64,000 nt of DNA, from positions 3,763,001-3,827,000 of the forward strand of contig NZ_CP118225.1 in assembly GCF_028768465.1 (NCBI RefSeq), written 5' to 3'. The DNA is from Rhodopirellula sp. P2. GTDB taxonomy: Bacteria > Planctomycetota > Planctomycetia > Pirellulales > Pirellulaceae. The notes under the pieces were generated by a model. That model searched no databases. It worked only from the letters and a program-made list of their open reading frames with translations, and was not told where the DNA came from. A program made the translations under genes and the position numbers. This document shows positions 33,436-45,100 of the stretch, one piece after another. How positions within the stretch are numbered: position 1 is the first letter of the stretch; each line of letters starts with the position of its first letter.

Positions 33436-34584
33436 ATGAAGACTCGTTGGTTCATCCTCGTCGCTGTGCTGCCTTGGTTTGTCGTTCCAGTCAAGGCTCA
33501 AGAAAAAGTCGTCGACTCGATCGGCAATCTGGATCCGGAGATGGCAGCCGGCCGAACCGTCGAAGACGGCGTCGCTTGGTATGACGTAGAGGAGCAGAAC
33601 ATCGAAGGACGAATCCTGCCCGATCAAGAACGGGCGCGATGGTTCGATCGCTTTCCTGTTTCTGCCAATGGTTCGGTGACTTCAAACGTTTGGAACCTGA
33701 GTCGTCATTCGGCGGGCATGATGGTTCGCTTCAAAACGGATTCCACTGCCCTTCATGCTCACTACAAACTGCTCAACAGCAGTTTGGCGATGCCGCATAT
33801 GCCCGCAACCGGAGTCAGCGGGGTGGACTTTTATGCTCGCGACGGGGAAGGCAATTGGCGATGGGTGCAGGTCACTCGCCCGACATCGCAAGAGGTCAAG
33901 GCAAAGGTCATCGATTCATTGGCACCGGGGATGCGTGAGTACGCCGCCTACCTGCCTCTGTACAACGGTGTCGAGTCTTTGAAGATCGGGGTCTCGCCGG
34001 ACAGCAAGTTTGAGCAGTTGCCGCCCCGCGAAAAGCCAATTGTGTTTTACGGGACCAGCATCACGCATGGAGCCTGTGCGAGTCGTCCGGGAATGGTGCA
34101 CACCGGGATCCTGGGACGCCGTTTTGATCGTCCAGTCGTGAACCTCGGGTTCTCTGGCAACGGAAAGATGGACGCGGAGGTGGGCGACTACTTGGTTCAG
34201 ATTGACGCCGCGGTCTACGTCATCGATTGCTTGCCCAACATGAATGCGGCGATGGTGTCAGAAAAATGTGTTCCGTTGGTCAAGCAAATCCGCAAAGCGA
34301 AACCCAACACACCGATCGTTCTGGTGGAAGATCGCCGGAACACGAACAGTTGGATCTTGCCCGCACGGGATGCTCATCACACCGCGAATCACCAGGCCTT
34401 GCAGGCCGCGTACAAGTCACTGCTGGCCGACGGCGTGACTGGGCTGCACTACATCGCCGGCGATGAGCTGTATGGAACCGATGGCGAGGGCGCAACCGAT
34501 GGCTCTCACGCCAGCGACCTTGGCTTTATGCGTCAGGCCGACGTTTTTGATCCCGTGCTTCGAAAAGCAATGGGTGGGGAGTGA
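33436..34584 (+). CDS. Exported SGNH-family esterase
   Basis: The ATG at 33436 (MKTRWFILVAVLPWFVVPVK) gives 382 residues with a signal peptide ending near 'AQEKV'. The N-terminal ~170 residues form a beta-rich part ('WFDRFPVSANGSVTSNVWNL', 'ATGVSGVDFYARDGEG'), followed by the SGNH catalytic part: 'YGTSITHGACAS' (catalytic Ser), 'LGFSGNGKMD', 'IDCLPNMNA' and 'DGSHASDLGF' with the Asp/His pair. The two-part layout resembles carbohydrate esterases that remove acetyl groups from glycans. It stands between the HdeD-like gene and the converging outer-membrane protein gene. It has no partner gene close by; the substrate is unknown. Confidence 0.92.
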   Translation: MKTRWFILVAVLPWFVVPVKAQEKVVDSIGNLDPEMAAGRTVEDGVAWYDVEEQNIEGRILPDQERARWFDRFPVSANGSVTSNVWNLSRHSAGMMVRFKTDSTALHAHYKLLNSSLAMPHMPATGVSGVDFYARDGEGNWRWVQVTRPTSQEVKAKVIDSLAPGMREYAAYLPLYNGVESLKIGVSPDSKFEQLPPREKPIVFYGTSITHGACASRPGMVHTGILGRRFDRPVVNLGFSGNGKMDAEVGDYLVQIDAAVYVIDCLPNMNAAMVSEKCVPLVKQIRKAKPNTPIVLVEDRRNTNSWILPARDAHHTANHQALQAAYKSLLADGVTGLHYIAGDELYGTDGEGATDGSHASDLGFMRQADVFDPVLRKAMGGE

Positions 34585-34633
34585 GTTCCGAAGCGGTTCC
34601 GGCTCCCAAATCGCTGTCTACCCAATCCGTTGT

Positions 34634-35866
34634 CTACCAAACCAACTGAGATCCCACGGTCAAACCAAGGAATCCAAGGTTGTCGTCCATCGGCGAGTCT
34701 CCGTTGAGGCCGCCGTCGGGGCCAGTGAACACGCCCGTTGGGTTGGGTCCGCCGACGCCGTTGTAGTGCATGGCTTCCATCGCAACGGTCATTGAGAAGT
34801 GATCCGTCATCACGATCCGAAGCCCCATTTGCATCTCGGCGTTGGCAACCAAGGAGTCCGCCGAGTCGTCGCCGGGCCGCAAGTCAATGTCGCCGATGGT
34901 TTGGCGAACGTTGCCCAGCGGCGTGAGGCTGTCCGTGGCAGAGAACTTGCGGGCCCCGTAGAGCATTGAGCCGCGAAGGTTCGCGAAGAGTTGCAGGTTT
35001 TCAACAGGCAGGACATGGTTGATATGCAATGCCATTGTCGGCCCCATCCCACGGAATTGCGAGTGGCCTTGAATGGTGCCCTCGTCGGTGGAGGCGAAGT
35101 AACCTTGAGCGACTTTGGCGTACCGAATGCCGGCGTAGAAATCCACGGGGTTGGCAATTCGGCGTTGGAGTTCCCAGTCGATCACGTCGGTGCGCACAGT
35201 GCTTTGAAATTCGCCTTCGTTGATGAAGGCGAGTCCGGTCAGGATGTCACCGTTTTCGATGAAGTAGCCTGCCGTGCCTTCGTTGCCGGTTGGGATCAAT
35301 CCATTGGCATCATTGGCGATCAAGCCGTCGGAGTGACGGAATTCCCAGAATCGAACTCGCCAACCAAGCGTGTCGTTCGCGGCGTCGCGGCCAAATTGAA
35401 CGCGGGGACTGTGCTCGACTTGCCAGGGGAACCCGATGTGTGAGAACCCGTCATCGGTTTGCACGATGATCGCGGTGCTGTTGCTCTGAGTGGGTTGGAC
35501 GAGAACGCTTTCAAAGCTGGCAAACAGGCGTCCTTCTTCCGGTCTTGATTGAAGCCCCAATTTCGCTCGTTGCAGCGTGTTGCGACCCGAGAATCGATCG
35601 GATTCCAACTCTTGGATTCGCATTTGCATCTCTGCGAATTGGGATTCCAGATCGATCGGTTGAATCTCGCTGAAACCAACCGGTGCTGCTTCGCTTTGGA
35701 AATCGTTTGTACCGGAACCCTGGATGTCCGACAGGGTGAGCACAGGATCGTCGTCGGCACGGAGAGGACTTGTCCATCCAAACGCAATCAGAATCAGGCA
35801 CAGTTGCGAGCACAACAAGGCCCGTTTCAAGTTGCGAAAATCACGCGGTGGTTCAAGGCGGTGCAC
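34634..35866 (-). CDS. Outer-membrane beta-barrel protein (Lpg1974-like)
   Basis: This 410-residue protein has a GTG start (35864-35866) and a signal region ending near 'PLRADDD'. A short coiled-coil-like segment ('DLESQFAEMQMRIQELESDR') precedes a barrel with many alternating aromatic/polar strands ('RVRFWEFRHSDG', 'DVIDWELQRRIANPVDFYAG', 'NFGFLGLTVGSQLVW'), ending in W, the usual C-terminal residue for barrel insertion. This pattern matches the Lpg1974-type major outer-membrane family common in planctomycetes. It should form a pore in the outer membrane. It is divergent from the giant RTX-type gene, with a 308-base gap, so shared control is possible. Porin selectivity is unknown. Confidence 0.78.
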   Translation of the reverse strand: MHRLEPPRDFRNLKRALLCSQLCLILIAFGWTSPLRADDDPVLTLSDIQGSGTNDFQSEAAPVGFSEIQPIDLESQFAEMQMRIQELESDRFSGRNTLQRAKLGLQSRPEEGRLFASFESVLVQPTQSNSTAIIVQTDDGFSHIGFPWQVEHSPRVQFGRDAANDTLGWRVRFWEFRHSDGLIANDANGLIPTGNEGTAGYFIENGDILTGLAFINEGEFQSTVRTDVIDWELQRRIANPVDFYAGIRYAKVAQGYFASTDEGTIQGHSQFRGMGPTMALHINHVLPVENLQLFANLRGSMLYGARKFSATDSLTPLGNVRQTIGDIDLRPGDDSADSLVANAEMQMGLRIVMTDHFSMTVAMEAMHYNGVGGPNPTGVFTGPDGGLNGDSPMDDNLGFLGLTVGSQLVW

Positions 35867-36174
35867 GTCAAGATCGCTTTCGTTTTGAGCGAGCGGCGAA
35901 CGTTCGCGGTCACGAAGGCGTTCGTTGGAGGTGAATCAGGTTGTCGTAAGGTCTTCTCATAGCAGGCTTTGGCATCGCAGTGAAAGGTCGATGTCAATTT
36001 GACTCAAATTGGCGTGAAACGCGCGAAACTGGGTGGAAACCGACTGGCGCTGCCACTAAATCTAGTCTTGTTGAGAATCGCTGAGAAAGAGCGGTTTTGA
36101 TTCAAGCCAATGGATTGGCTTGATCGTCCCCCGTGCATTGCTCGGGGCAAACCGAATGGATTTGGAGAGCAGCA
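35867..36174. promoter_or_regulatory. Divergent control region of barrel protein and giant gene
   Basis: This region should hold promoters for both divergent genes. A purine-rich GGAGAG at 36164-36169 precedes the TTG start of the giant gene. An alternative GTG start for that gene lies at 36133. I see no tRNA, hairpin or convincing -35/-10 pair. Confidence 0.45.
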
Positions 36175-39100
36175 TTGAATATCGAACACCTTCTGAAACA
36201 ACTCCGTCAACGATCCAGCCGAGCTTCCAAGATGGGGGCCGGCAGCAATGAACGCAGCATCCGTTCGCGACGCGCCCTGAACCGACGCCGCCGGGCTCGC
36301 TTGGAATCCTTGGAAGACCGCCGATTGCTTGCCGGTGATGTTGCACTGTCTGGAAACACGTTGGTTGTGACGGGAGATGACGCTGAATCCAACCAATATC
36401 AGATTCAGGTAATCGATTCAGCGGGGACCGATTCGTTTCAAATCACGAGCAATTTTGATGTCAGTGAATCCGATGCTGGGCTGACCGATACAAGTGGCGA
36501 CATGAAGGAAGTTGTCGTGGAGGTTGGTTCCATCTCAGGGGTGGAAGTTCGTGGTGGAACGCAAAACAACCAGTTCACCGTGGGAAATCTTTCGGGGCAT
36601 CCGATCCAACTCTTTGGCGAGGCCGGATCGGATGGTTATGTCTTGCAAGATCACTTTGGAACCGTCGCGGTGAATGACACCGGTGGTGCCATTGATTTGA
36701 CTCAGTTGACATCGTCGTGGACGACCAGCCTGTCAGGCAACACAGCGACGATCGGTGCCGATGGAGGTGCAAGCACCGCGACAGTCACCAATGCCGATGC
36801 CTATGTGTTGACACCGAACTCGCTGACGCTCTCCAACACGACCGCGGTGATCATCGACGGTTTGCAGGAGCTCGCGAGTCTCGGTGATGAACTGGTCACG
36901 CAGGATCGTTTGGCTGAAAACCAGGTCGTGTTGGATGATCAATCGGTTGGCAGTTTCTTGCCGATCGGTTACATCCTCCGCGCGAAGGTTTTGGATCCAG
37001 TTGCAGGATATTTTTCGACCGGTTCTCCCGAAGTCAACATCTTGGGATTGTTGCATTATCTGGAGTCATTGTCCGGAACCAGTTCGCTTGACGACGCATC
37101 GCTGTCATGGGACATCGAAGCCCATGCAGTGAATACAGCTGAAGGGGCGACATTGGAATTGGAGATGAACGCGACTCTCACTCACTCGGATGTATCGCTT
37201 GCGCTTCCAGACTCTTTGTTGAGCTTGGATGGGGCGTTGGACAAGAACCTGGGTGCGTCGAAGCTAACAGGCGACCTGACAACGGGCTTCACATGGGATC
37301 TGACGATTGGTTGGGATCGATCGCCTGCCGCGTATTTCTTCGTTGACTTCAGCGATGACATTCACGTCTACGCAACCGTTCACGACACCAACGCTGAATT
37401 CGAACTCAACGCCGGTTTATTGGGGTTGGATGTTGGACAGCATGGGCCCGCATCCGCATCGAGCTCATTGCAGTTTGACTTTGACGCAGTGGTTCATGTG
37501 AGCGATCTGTCGTCGTTGGACGGGAGGAACGGAGGGGCCAGCGATGGAGTCATTCGGACGTTGGAATTGCAAAGTTCCGACCGAATGGACTTGCTAACAG
37601 ATGATGTGAATCCATCGGCTCAATTGGACGTCAGTTTGTATGCCGTCGCGACGGGGATCAACGGAATCTCCGAGGCCGAAGCGGTCCACATTCAGTGGAG
37701 TGACGATCTTTCCAGCGAAGCCGATCCCATCTTGTCGGAAGATTTGACGACTTCGGAGTTTGAGCCGTTCTTCCAATCCGATGCGACCACTCTGCTGCAG
37801 ATGGCCGAGCAGTTTTCGGTTTTTCTGGATACGCTTGCGGCAAAAACACTCGACTCGAACGTCGTGCCGCTGACCGAGAGTCTCACGGTGGCGGACTTGG
37901 TCGATGTGTCAGGCGTCTACGAGAATTTGGTTGTTGAACCCACCCGACTTCCGCAGCACACATCGGCGACTTCGATTTTAGCGGTCAACGGTGGGGACCC
38001 GCTCGGAACGAGTGGGGACGGCGATTCCGACCTCGTTTTGCAACTTCGAAATGGCGACACGTATCCCATCGATTTGGACTTTGGGAATCCGACGACGCTG
38101 GGGGCGGTGGTTCAGTTAATCGTTCATGCCGTCAACGATTCAAGCAAGTTGGTCGTGGTTCAAGATCCGAAGCGAGGACTGACGCTTGCCGACCTCACGT
38201 CAGGAGATAACAAGTTTGAGTTCTCTGCTGAAACGGATTCCGAGGGTGAAGACTACGCGGTGGTCGGGAACCTCGGTTTGGACGCGGCTGCGGTCGAGCG
38301 AGACGTCACCGGGGACGCGAGCGATGAGTGGGTGATCGACGTTGCACCGGTCAACGGTCCCGCTTTTACATCGATTCAATCGTTTGCGAAACTTGCGAAT
38401 GATCTGACGGCGGGCGTTGTGACTGGACTCGCGTACGATGCGGATGCGAGCGGTGGCCCGACGCTTTCTTTTGAAGTCGTGATCGATCAATCGATTGCAG
38501 ATCAAAATGGAAACGCCATGTCGTTGATCGACCTGGGAAAACTGAAACAGATCGATCTGTCAACGGGAACGATTGACGTCTCGAATGCTCGAGTCCAAAT
38601 GCAGTTCCCATTTGATTTGCTTTTGACGGAAGTCGGAAGCGACGTGGAACGGACAACTCCGTTGGCGGAACTCAATGGCGGAAGAGGCGTGTCGGTCAGC
38701 CAGGATATCGATGGTTTTCTTGCCGATTTGGACATTCGTGTGGGCGACGGCACAACATTTTCTGTCGACTTGGATCTGGGACTTGGGATTCGTTCCCTTT
38801 CCGACTTTGGGATCGTTGACGGCAGCGGGAGCGACCTGAGTGTCGTCCTGAACGATGGCAGCCGTTTTGAAGTGGATCTGGCTGAAACGGTGAATTCCAC
38901 CGGGAATGTTGCGGGGACATTGGCGGAGTTGTTCGAACTGATCAACGCATCGGCATTGGACGCTGGCGTGACGAGCGAGCAGTTCACAGCAACGATTGAT
39001 GCTGCTCGGTCAAGCCTGCGATTGCTGGATAAGACAACCGGCGCATCGTCCTTTGCAGTGAGTGGGCGGGTCGCAGATGCTTTGGTCTTCGGAACATCCG

Positions 39101-42100
39101 TTTCGATCGAAGTGGACGGCAAGGATGCCATGCTGTTTGAAAAAACGGTGGGGACACTCGGTGACTTGGTGAGCAGGATCACCGACGCGGCTGAGACCGC
39201 GGGACTGACACTGCCCGATCCCGACAACGCCGGCGCCAGTTGGAAATTCGACGTTCGATTGGTCGGCACTGGAATTGAAATCGTGGATCAAACCACGATC
39301 GGAAGTGAGATCACGGGAAACGCCGAAACGAACTCGACCGAAGATCAGCTTCACGCGACAGGCATGTTCACCGGTCAAACGCTGTCGTTCCGAACAGTCA
39401 CGATCACGGGTGGGGCGGGCGAAGGGCAAACACGCACGATCCAGTCCAACACCAATGATGCGCTGACACTGACCGAAAAATGGGACGTCCAGCCGGATGC
39501 GACGTCGATCTTTCAAGTCAACAATGGGTTGTTCGTCAACGCGGCGAATCGATCGGCCGCGGCGTTTGGCCTTGGTCTGACCAATGACCAACGCGTTGAT
39601 GGTTCCGAGCGGACGGTCGGTGGGGCTCCGCTGCATGGGGATACGCCCAGCCGACGATTGCAGTTGAGCCAAACGTCAGAACCGCACATCCAAGTTTCGA
39701 TGGAACTTGACGAAGGCACGCAGGGTGTGGGCACGGGAATCTACGGCCCATTGGAAGTGGTTGTGTCTGGGGCAACCGTCGATTCGGCGGCGTTCCAAAC
39801 CGAACTCACTCTTCGTGAGAAGACGCTGGACCGTTTGAACGCAGGATTGGAAGATCCGTTCACAATGCTGCTCAAGGATGGCGAAGTCTTGTCGTCGTCT
39901 GCGTTTGATTTGTCGTTGCAGGTTGGGGCCGATCCCAGCGTCGTGATTGATGGTGCGACAGGGAACACTCCGTTTGATGTGACCGTCGGGAACATTTTCG
40001 ACGTCCAGTCGGGCGACGAAGTGTTGACTCCGACGATGAGCAGTGACGACGGTGTTCGTGCTCTGCTGGAATCGTTGGCGTCCGTCACCATGGAAGACTT
40101 TCTGAGCACTCTTGATTCGGTGAGTGAGTATCTCTTCGAGTTGCAAACGCAGTCGAAACTCGGGAAGTCCCTGCCTGGTCTTCCAGAGTCCGTCGGTTCG
40201 ATGTTGGGTTTTGGTGAGAACTTCGAAAAGCGATTGGAAGAGGTTCGTGATTTGCCCATCTCAACGTTGCAGCAACTGCACGCGGCACTGAATGACACCT
40301 CTCAGAAGACAATGAACGGGCTGGCCGGAACGTTGGCGACTTCCTTGAGTTTTGAAAAGGCAACGTCGCAGCTGCTGTTTGATTTGCATTACTTGCTCGC
40401 TGAAATCACTCCCTCGCTCCCGTTGACTCTCAACCTCACTTCGTTGGGTGACGATCTGAATGCGGCTGGCGATGATCTGCAGTCTTTGGGGCTCCGGCAG
40501 GTCGCTGCCATCGTTGATTCATCCGGAACCAGCCTGTTGGATGTGGTCGCAGATGGTGAGTTGCATGTGGTGGTCGGCATGGATTTGACCGATTCGGACG
40601 ACCCTGCAACGGTGTTGGTTTCGGATCCCGATGCTGATGAGGGAACTCGAGCCGAGTTCCATGTCAAAGCGTCATCGGCCGAGTCCATGAACTTCCCCGC
40701 CGTGCTCGGAAGCATGGCGGTCGGAGTCATTGGTGGTCAATTTGCGTTGAATCTGGACGGTGTTGTGGGCACGTCTGATTCCGCGACCTATGAAGTGAAG
40801 TTGCAAAGCGATGTCGACGCAGCGACGGCGTTGGATGGTGCCGCTCTGCCAAACACCACGACAATTGGTGTCTCGGGAGAAGCAACAGCGAGTTTCGAAC
40901 TCGTGCTTCCGGAATCTGTGATCCCGCAAGACGCTCCTACTCATTTGACTCCCAACATCACGGTCGAGGTCACCAATCTAAACGACATCGCTGCTGCCAA
41001 TCCGAGCCGAAGTTCGACCCTGACGACGAACATGTCCGGGAATCCAGGCGAATGGCCGACCTTTGAAACGCTGACTCAGAACTTTTCGCTGACCGATTCG
41101 ATGGAAGGGTTCAAGCTTGGTGTCCAGCGGTTGTTCCGCGGATTGGACGACGTGTTTGAGACGGCGTTGTTAGGGCAAGACTTGCCGCTGGTGGGCAAGC
41201 AATTGGCGGATGCAGCGAACTTCCTTGACCAAATCGGTGAGTCGGTTTACGCGAACCTTGATTTGCTTCCGACCTCGGGAATCACGATGGACTCCGTCCA
41301 CGTGGCGCTCTTTGATGCGTTTGGACCGGGCGGGTTTGGATGGCTGCAAGACAGTGCCCTGCCCTCCAATCCGGACACGTTCGTCAACATCGACGATGTG
41401 GCGGTGACTCGGGAAACCATTGTGACCGCCAGTGGGCGTGAATTGGTGACCGGTGTCGAGTATCGAATGGATTTGGAAATGACTCCGGAGAGTCTGCCGT
41501 TCCCGATCGATTTGGATTTGTTGTTGCCTGGTTTGGGGCTGACGACCGAAGCCCTCGCGGATGTGAAGTTTGGTTTCAAAATGCCGCTGATCGTCGGCGT
41601 GAGTGTTCTGGATGGTGTCTACCTCGACGTCGCCTCTGACAACGAGGTGGAAATCAGTCTGGACATATCCTTGCCCAGTCACGTGGCGAGTTTGTCCGGT
41701 GAACCCTCGCTGTCATTCTTCAACACCGATTCGACCCAGCCCAAAATTTCGAGGGACCAAGGCAGTTGGATCATTGATGGATTCAAGGTCGGTCAAATCA
41801 TCGAAGTCGAAGGCACCGCCAACGCCGCTGACAACGACGGCAGGTTCGTGATCACAGCGATCAATGCGTTGGGCACTGAACTGACGCTCGCGGCCACGGA
41901 TGAGGCCCTGAATGCTTCCGACATGACATCGGATCGTGTTGTCCCAGAAGGCCCCACGACGGGGATTCAGGTGCAGGTGTCGACGGTCTCCATGACCGGG
42001 CCGAACACGGTGGATTTCAGTGCAACTCAACACACCATCTCGCGTGGTGCGGGCAGTTGGTTGGAGGATGGCTTTCGTGTCGGTGACACGATCCGCGTCG

Positions 42101-45100
42101 ACAATGCAGGTGTGAACAATGGATCGTGGATCATTTCGGCGATGGATGCTGTTGGTCGGACCATGTCTTTGGAAGGCGGCCCGGTTTCCAATGTGAGTGG
42201 TGCGGCCAGTGTTCGGATCCGCTCCAGTCAGCGACATGGTTTTGATGCCCAAATGGGTGTGCTCCCCTATCGGATCTGGGATGCGACCCCCGACCAGTCG
42301 GAGTTCACCGGCACGTTTGTTTTCGATTTGCATGATCCCAACGAGATTGCGAGCCAGCAACGTTTGTCAGTCAACGACTTGGATTCGGAGCCATCGTTCC
42401 CCATCGCTCCTCGAAACGGATTCACAACGGCTCCGTTGTCGGGACTTCTCACGCTGACGGAGGGCACTGGCGTTGGGCAAGAGATCGTTCTCAACGACAT
42501 TTCGCTTCAGTTGGAAACCAATTTGCCACGCACGGCGGCATTCCCACCCTTCCGAGCTCAACTGGATGTGACCCATTGGGATTGGGGACTGACCGATTCG
42601 CTGTTGACCAAAGGAACTCCCGACGAGATTGCCTTCAACGACGTTCAGTTTGAATTGGTTGGCTTCGTGCGAGATTTTCTCGGTCCCTCTTTGACGCGTT
42701 TTCGGGCCGCATTGGAGCCCATGGACGGAGTCATCGATTTCCTGACGAGTGAAGCGATGCCGATTTTGTCTGCCTTGTTCGGCAGCACATCCTATGCGTC
42801 GGCGCCTGGCGTGTTTGGTGGTCGAAGTGAGGCGGGCGATTTCGCAGGTGCCGCTGATGTGATTCGAAAGTTGGTCGATGGCGGCACACCGTCACACACG
42901 GGATTCACAAAATACTTGGACCGGATCGGTCTCGCTGATTCAAAGAGAACACTGACAGCGATCAGTGAATTGACGGGCCAGCATTGGATCGACATGGGGC
43001 GTTTTGAAGTGGTCGTCGCGGAGGCGATGAACCGGAACGCCACCGTCGAGACCATTTACGACGAGTCCAACAACGCAGAGCGATTGAAAGGTGACTTCGG
43101 AGACGCTCCGTTTCGATTGAGCGGAAGCCCCGAGATCGCCTTCTCCATGAGTGAAAACTCGATCGAGCGTCGAAACCTTGTGTTGACTGGTCAGACTGTT
43201 AGTTGGGGGTACTCTGCGGTCACTGGATCAACACTGACTAGCAGCGTGCCTTGGTCGACCTATGGTGTAGAAGAAGGATTCACTCTCACGATCCAAAATC
43301 TGACCGGGGCCAATGCCGTCTTCAACGGCAGTTACACGGTAGGGCTTGTCTCCGGGACGACGGTTCAGATTTCGCGAGATGGATTCAATCTGGTCGGGAC
43401 ATCGATCTCCGTTCCACGATTGGTGATCAACGCGTCGACGTGGATCCGTGATGGATTTCAAGCTGGACAAACCATTCGAATCGATGGTGGCACCAACGTT
43501 GGAACGTACACTGTTTCTTCAGTTTCCGAGACTGAGTTGACCGTGAGTTCGTCGTTCGTGGCGGAAGAGACGGTCCCATCGTCAGCAAACCCCAATGTTC
43601 GTGTGCAGAACGCGGTGGGAGACTACTCAGGAACCATCAAGGGCCAGATCAACGCGGTCCTCAACGATCCGCTTGCGTCTGCTCAGCAGGCTGCGGCCAG
43701 CTTCCTGATGACGCAGACGTTACCAGGTCGCGGAATTGGATACGGTTTTGACTTGCTAGGCGGCGTGACTCGAGAGATCTTCTCCCCAATCGATAGTACT
43801 TTGAAGGGATTTGACCCGATCGAGCTGCCCATCTTGAGTGAAGCGTTTGGGTTGTTGATCGGTGACACAACGTTCGGTGATAAGTCGGCGGCGGAGAGTC
43901 ATCTTCTGAACTACAGCACGCCTGAACTGCAGTTCACGCTCTATCAAGATTTCCCGCTGGACAAGAAAACGTTCTTCTGTGAAGTGCCGTTTGGTTCTGC
44001 GTTTGCCAGTTCCGGAATCTGTGACGTTGTGAGCAGCGGATCTCCCACCCCGTTTGTGTCGGTCTCGTTTGAAGCACGCATGGACTACGGCGTTGCGTTT
44101 GATACGACGGGCCTGGAACTTTATCGGGATTCAGGAAACCCGGATGCGATCATCGAAGGTTTCTACTTCGACGACACCGACGGTGTGGATCTGAATCCGG
44201 CTCTCATTGGTGGCAATGAAAGCGGGCCTGTTGGGACCAGTTATGGACTGACCGATGTTCCGCAATCACGGATCCTTGGCGGGATTGGCGTGGGCGTCTT
44301 CCGTAAATTTGGAACCGGACTCGGGAATCTCAAAGTCGGTGTGGAGTTGTCATTTCATACCGGACAAGATCTCAATTTTCATGACCCCAATGGGGATGGA
44401 CGAATCCGAGCCAGCGAATTCGATGTCTTGACCGAATCCGCCGTGGATGAAAACGGTCTGCTGACATTTGCGAATTCTGAGAATGCGTTTGACAAGAGCA
44501 TTCGAATCGAAGTCCGCGGGGACGCCTTCATAAAAATCAAGGCTTTGTTCGTGACGATCATCAATGTTCGTGTGAACATCTTCACGATTGGATTCAACAT
44601 CCCACTGGAGAGTAAATCGTTTGCGTCGCCTAATTTGGCGACCCTGTCGGGTGGAACCTTGCGGCTGCATGTGGGCGAATCCGATGCGGCGACGCGTGGG
44701 TATCGAACTGGCAATGTGAACGAAGCAATTTATGTCGGTTACAACCCCTGGACCAATGAGATTGTCGTCTCTGGATTTGGTTCGCAATCCGAACGATTCC
44801 ATGCGTCCAGCGTCTCTCTGATTGAAGCCTCCGCTGGCACGGGAAATGACCTGCTTTTCGTTCGTCCCGAAGTGACTCGTCAGGTGTCCTTCGATGGTGG
44901 AGAAGGCGACGATGTGATGTTCGGCGGCAGTGGTCCGGATGAGCTGGTCGGTGGATTGGGAAATGATTCCATCGATGGACGTCTCGGCGATGATTCGATC
45001 TGGGGTGATCTGAAAGTTGGCGTCACTGGAGGTTTGGATTGGTTGTTTGGTGGTGACGGAAGAGACACGATCTATGGCGGTCCCGGGATCGATGTCATTC

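Noticed and set aside
36133-36174. GTG start at 36133 for the giant gene
   Set aside because: The added residues (MHCSGQTEWIWRAA) lack a signal or conservation and no ribosome site precedes it; TTG at 36175 has GGAGAG upstream. The choice remains uncertain.
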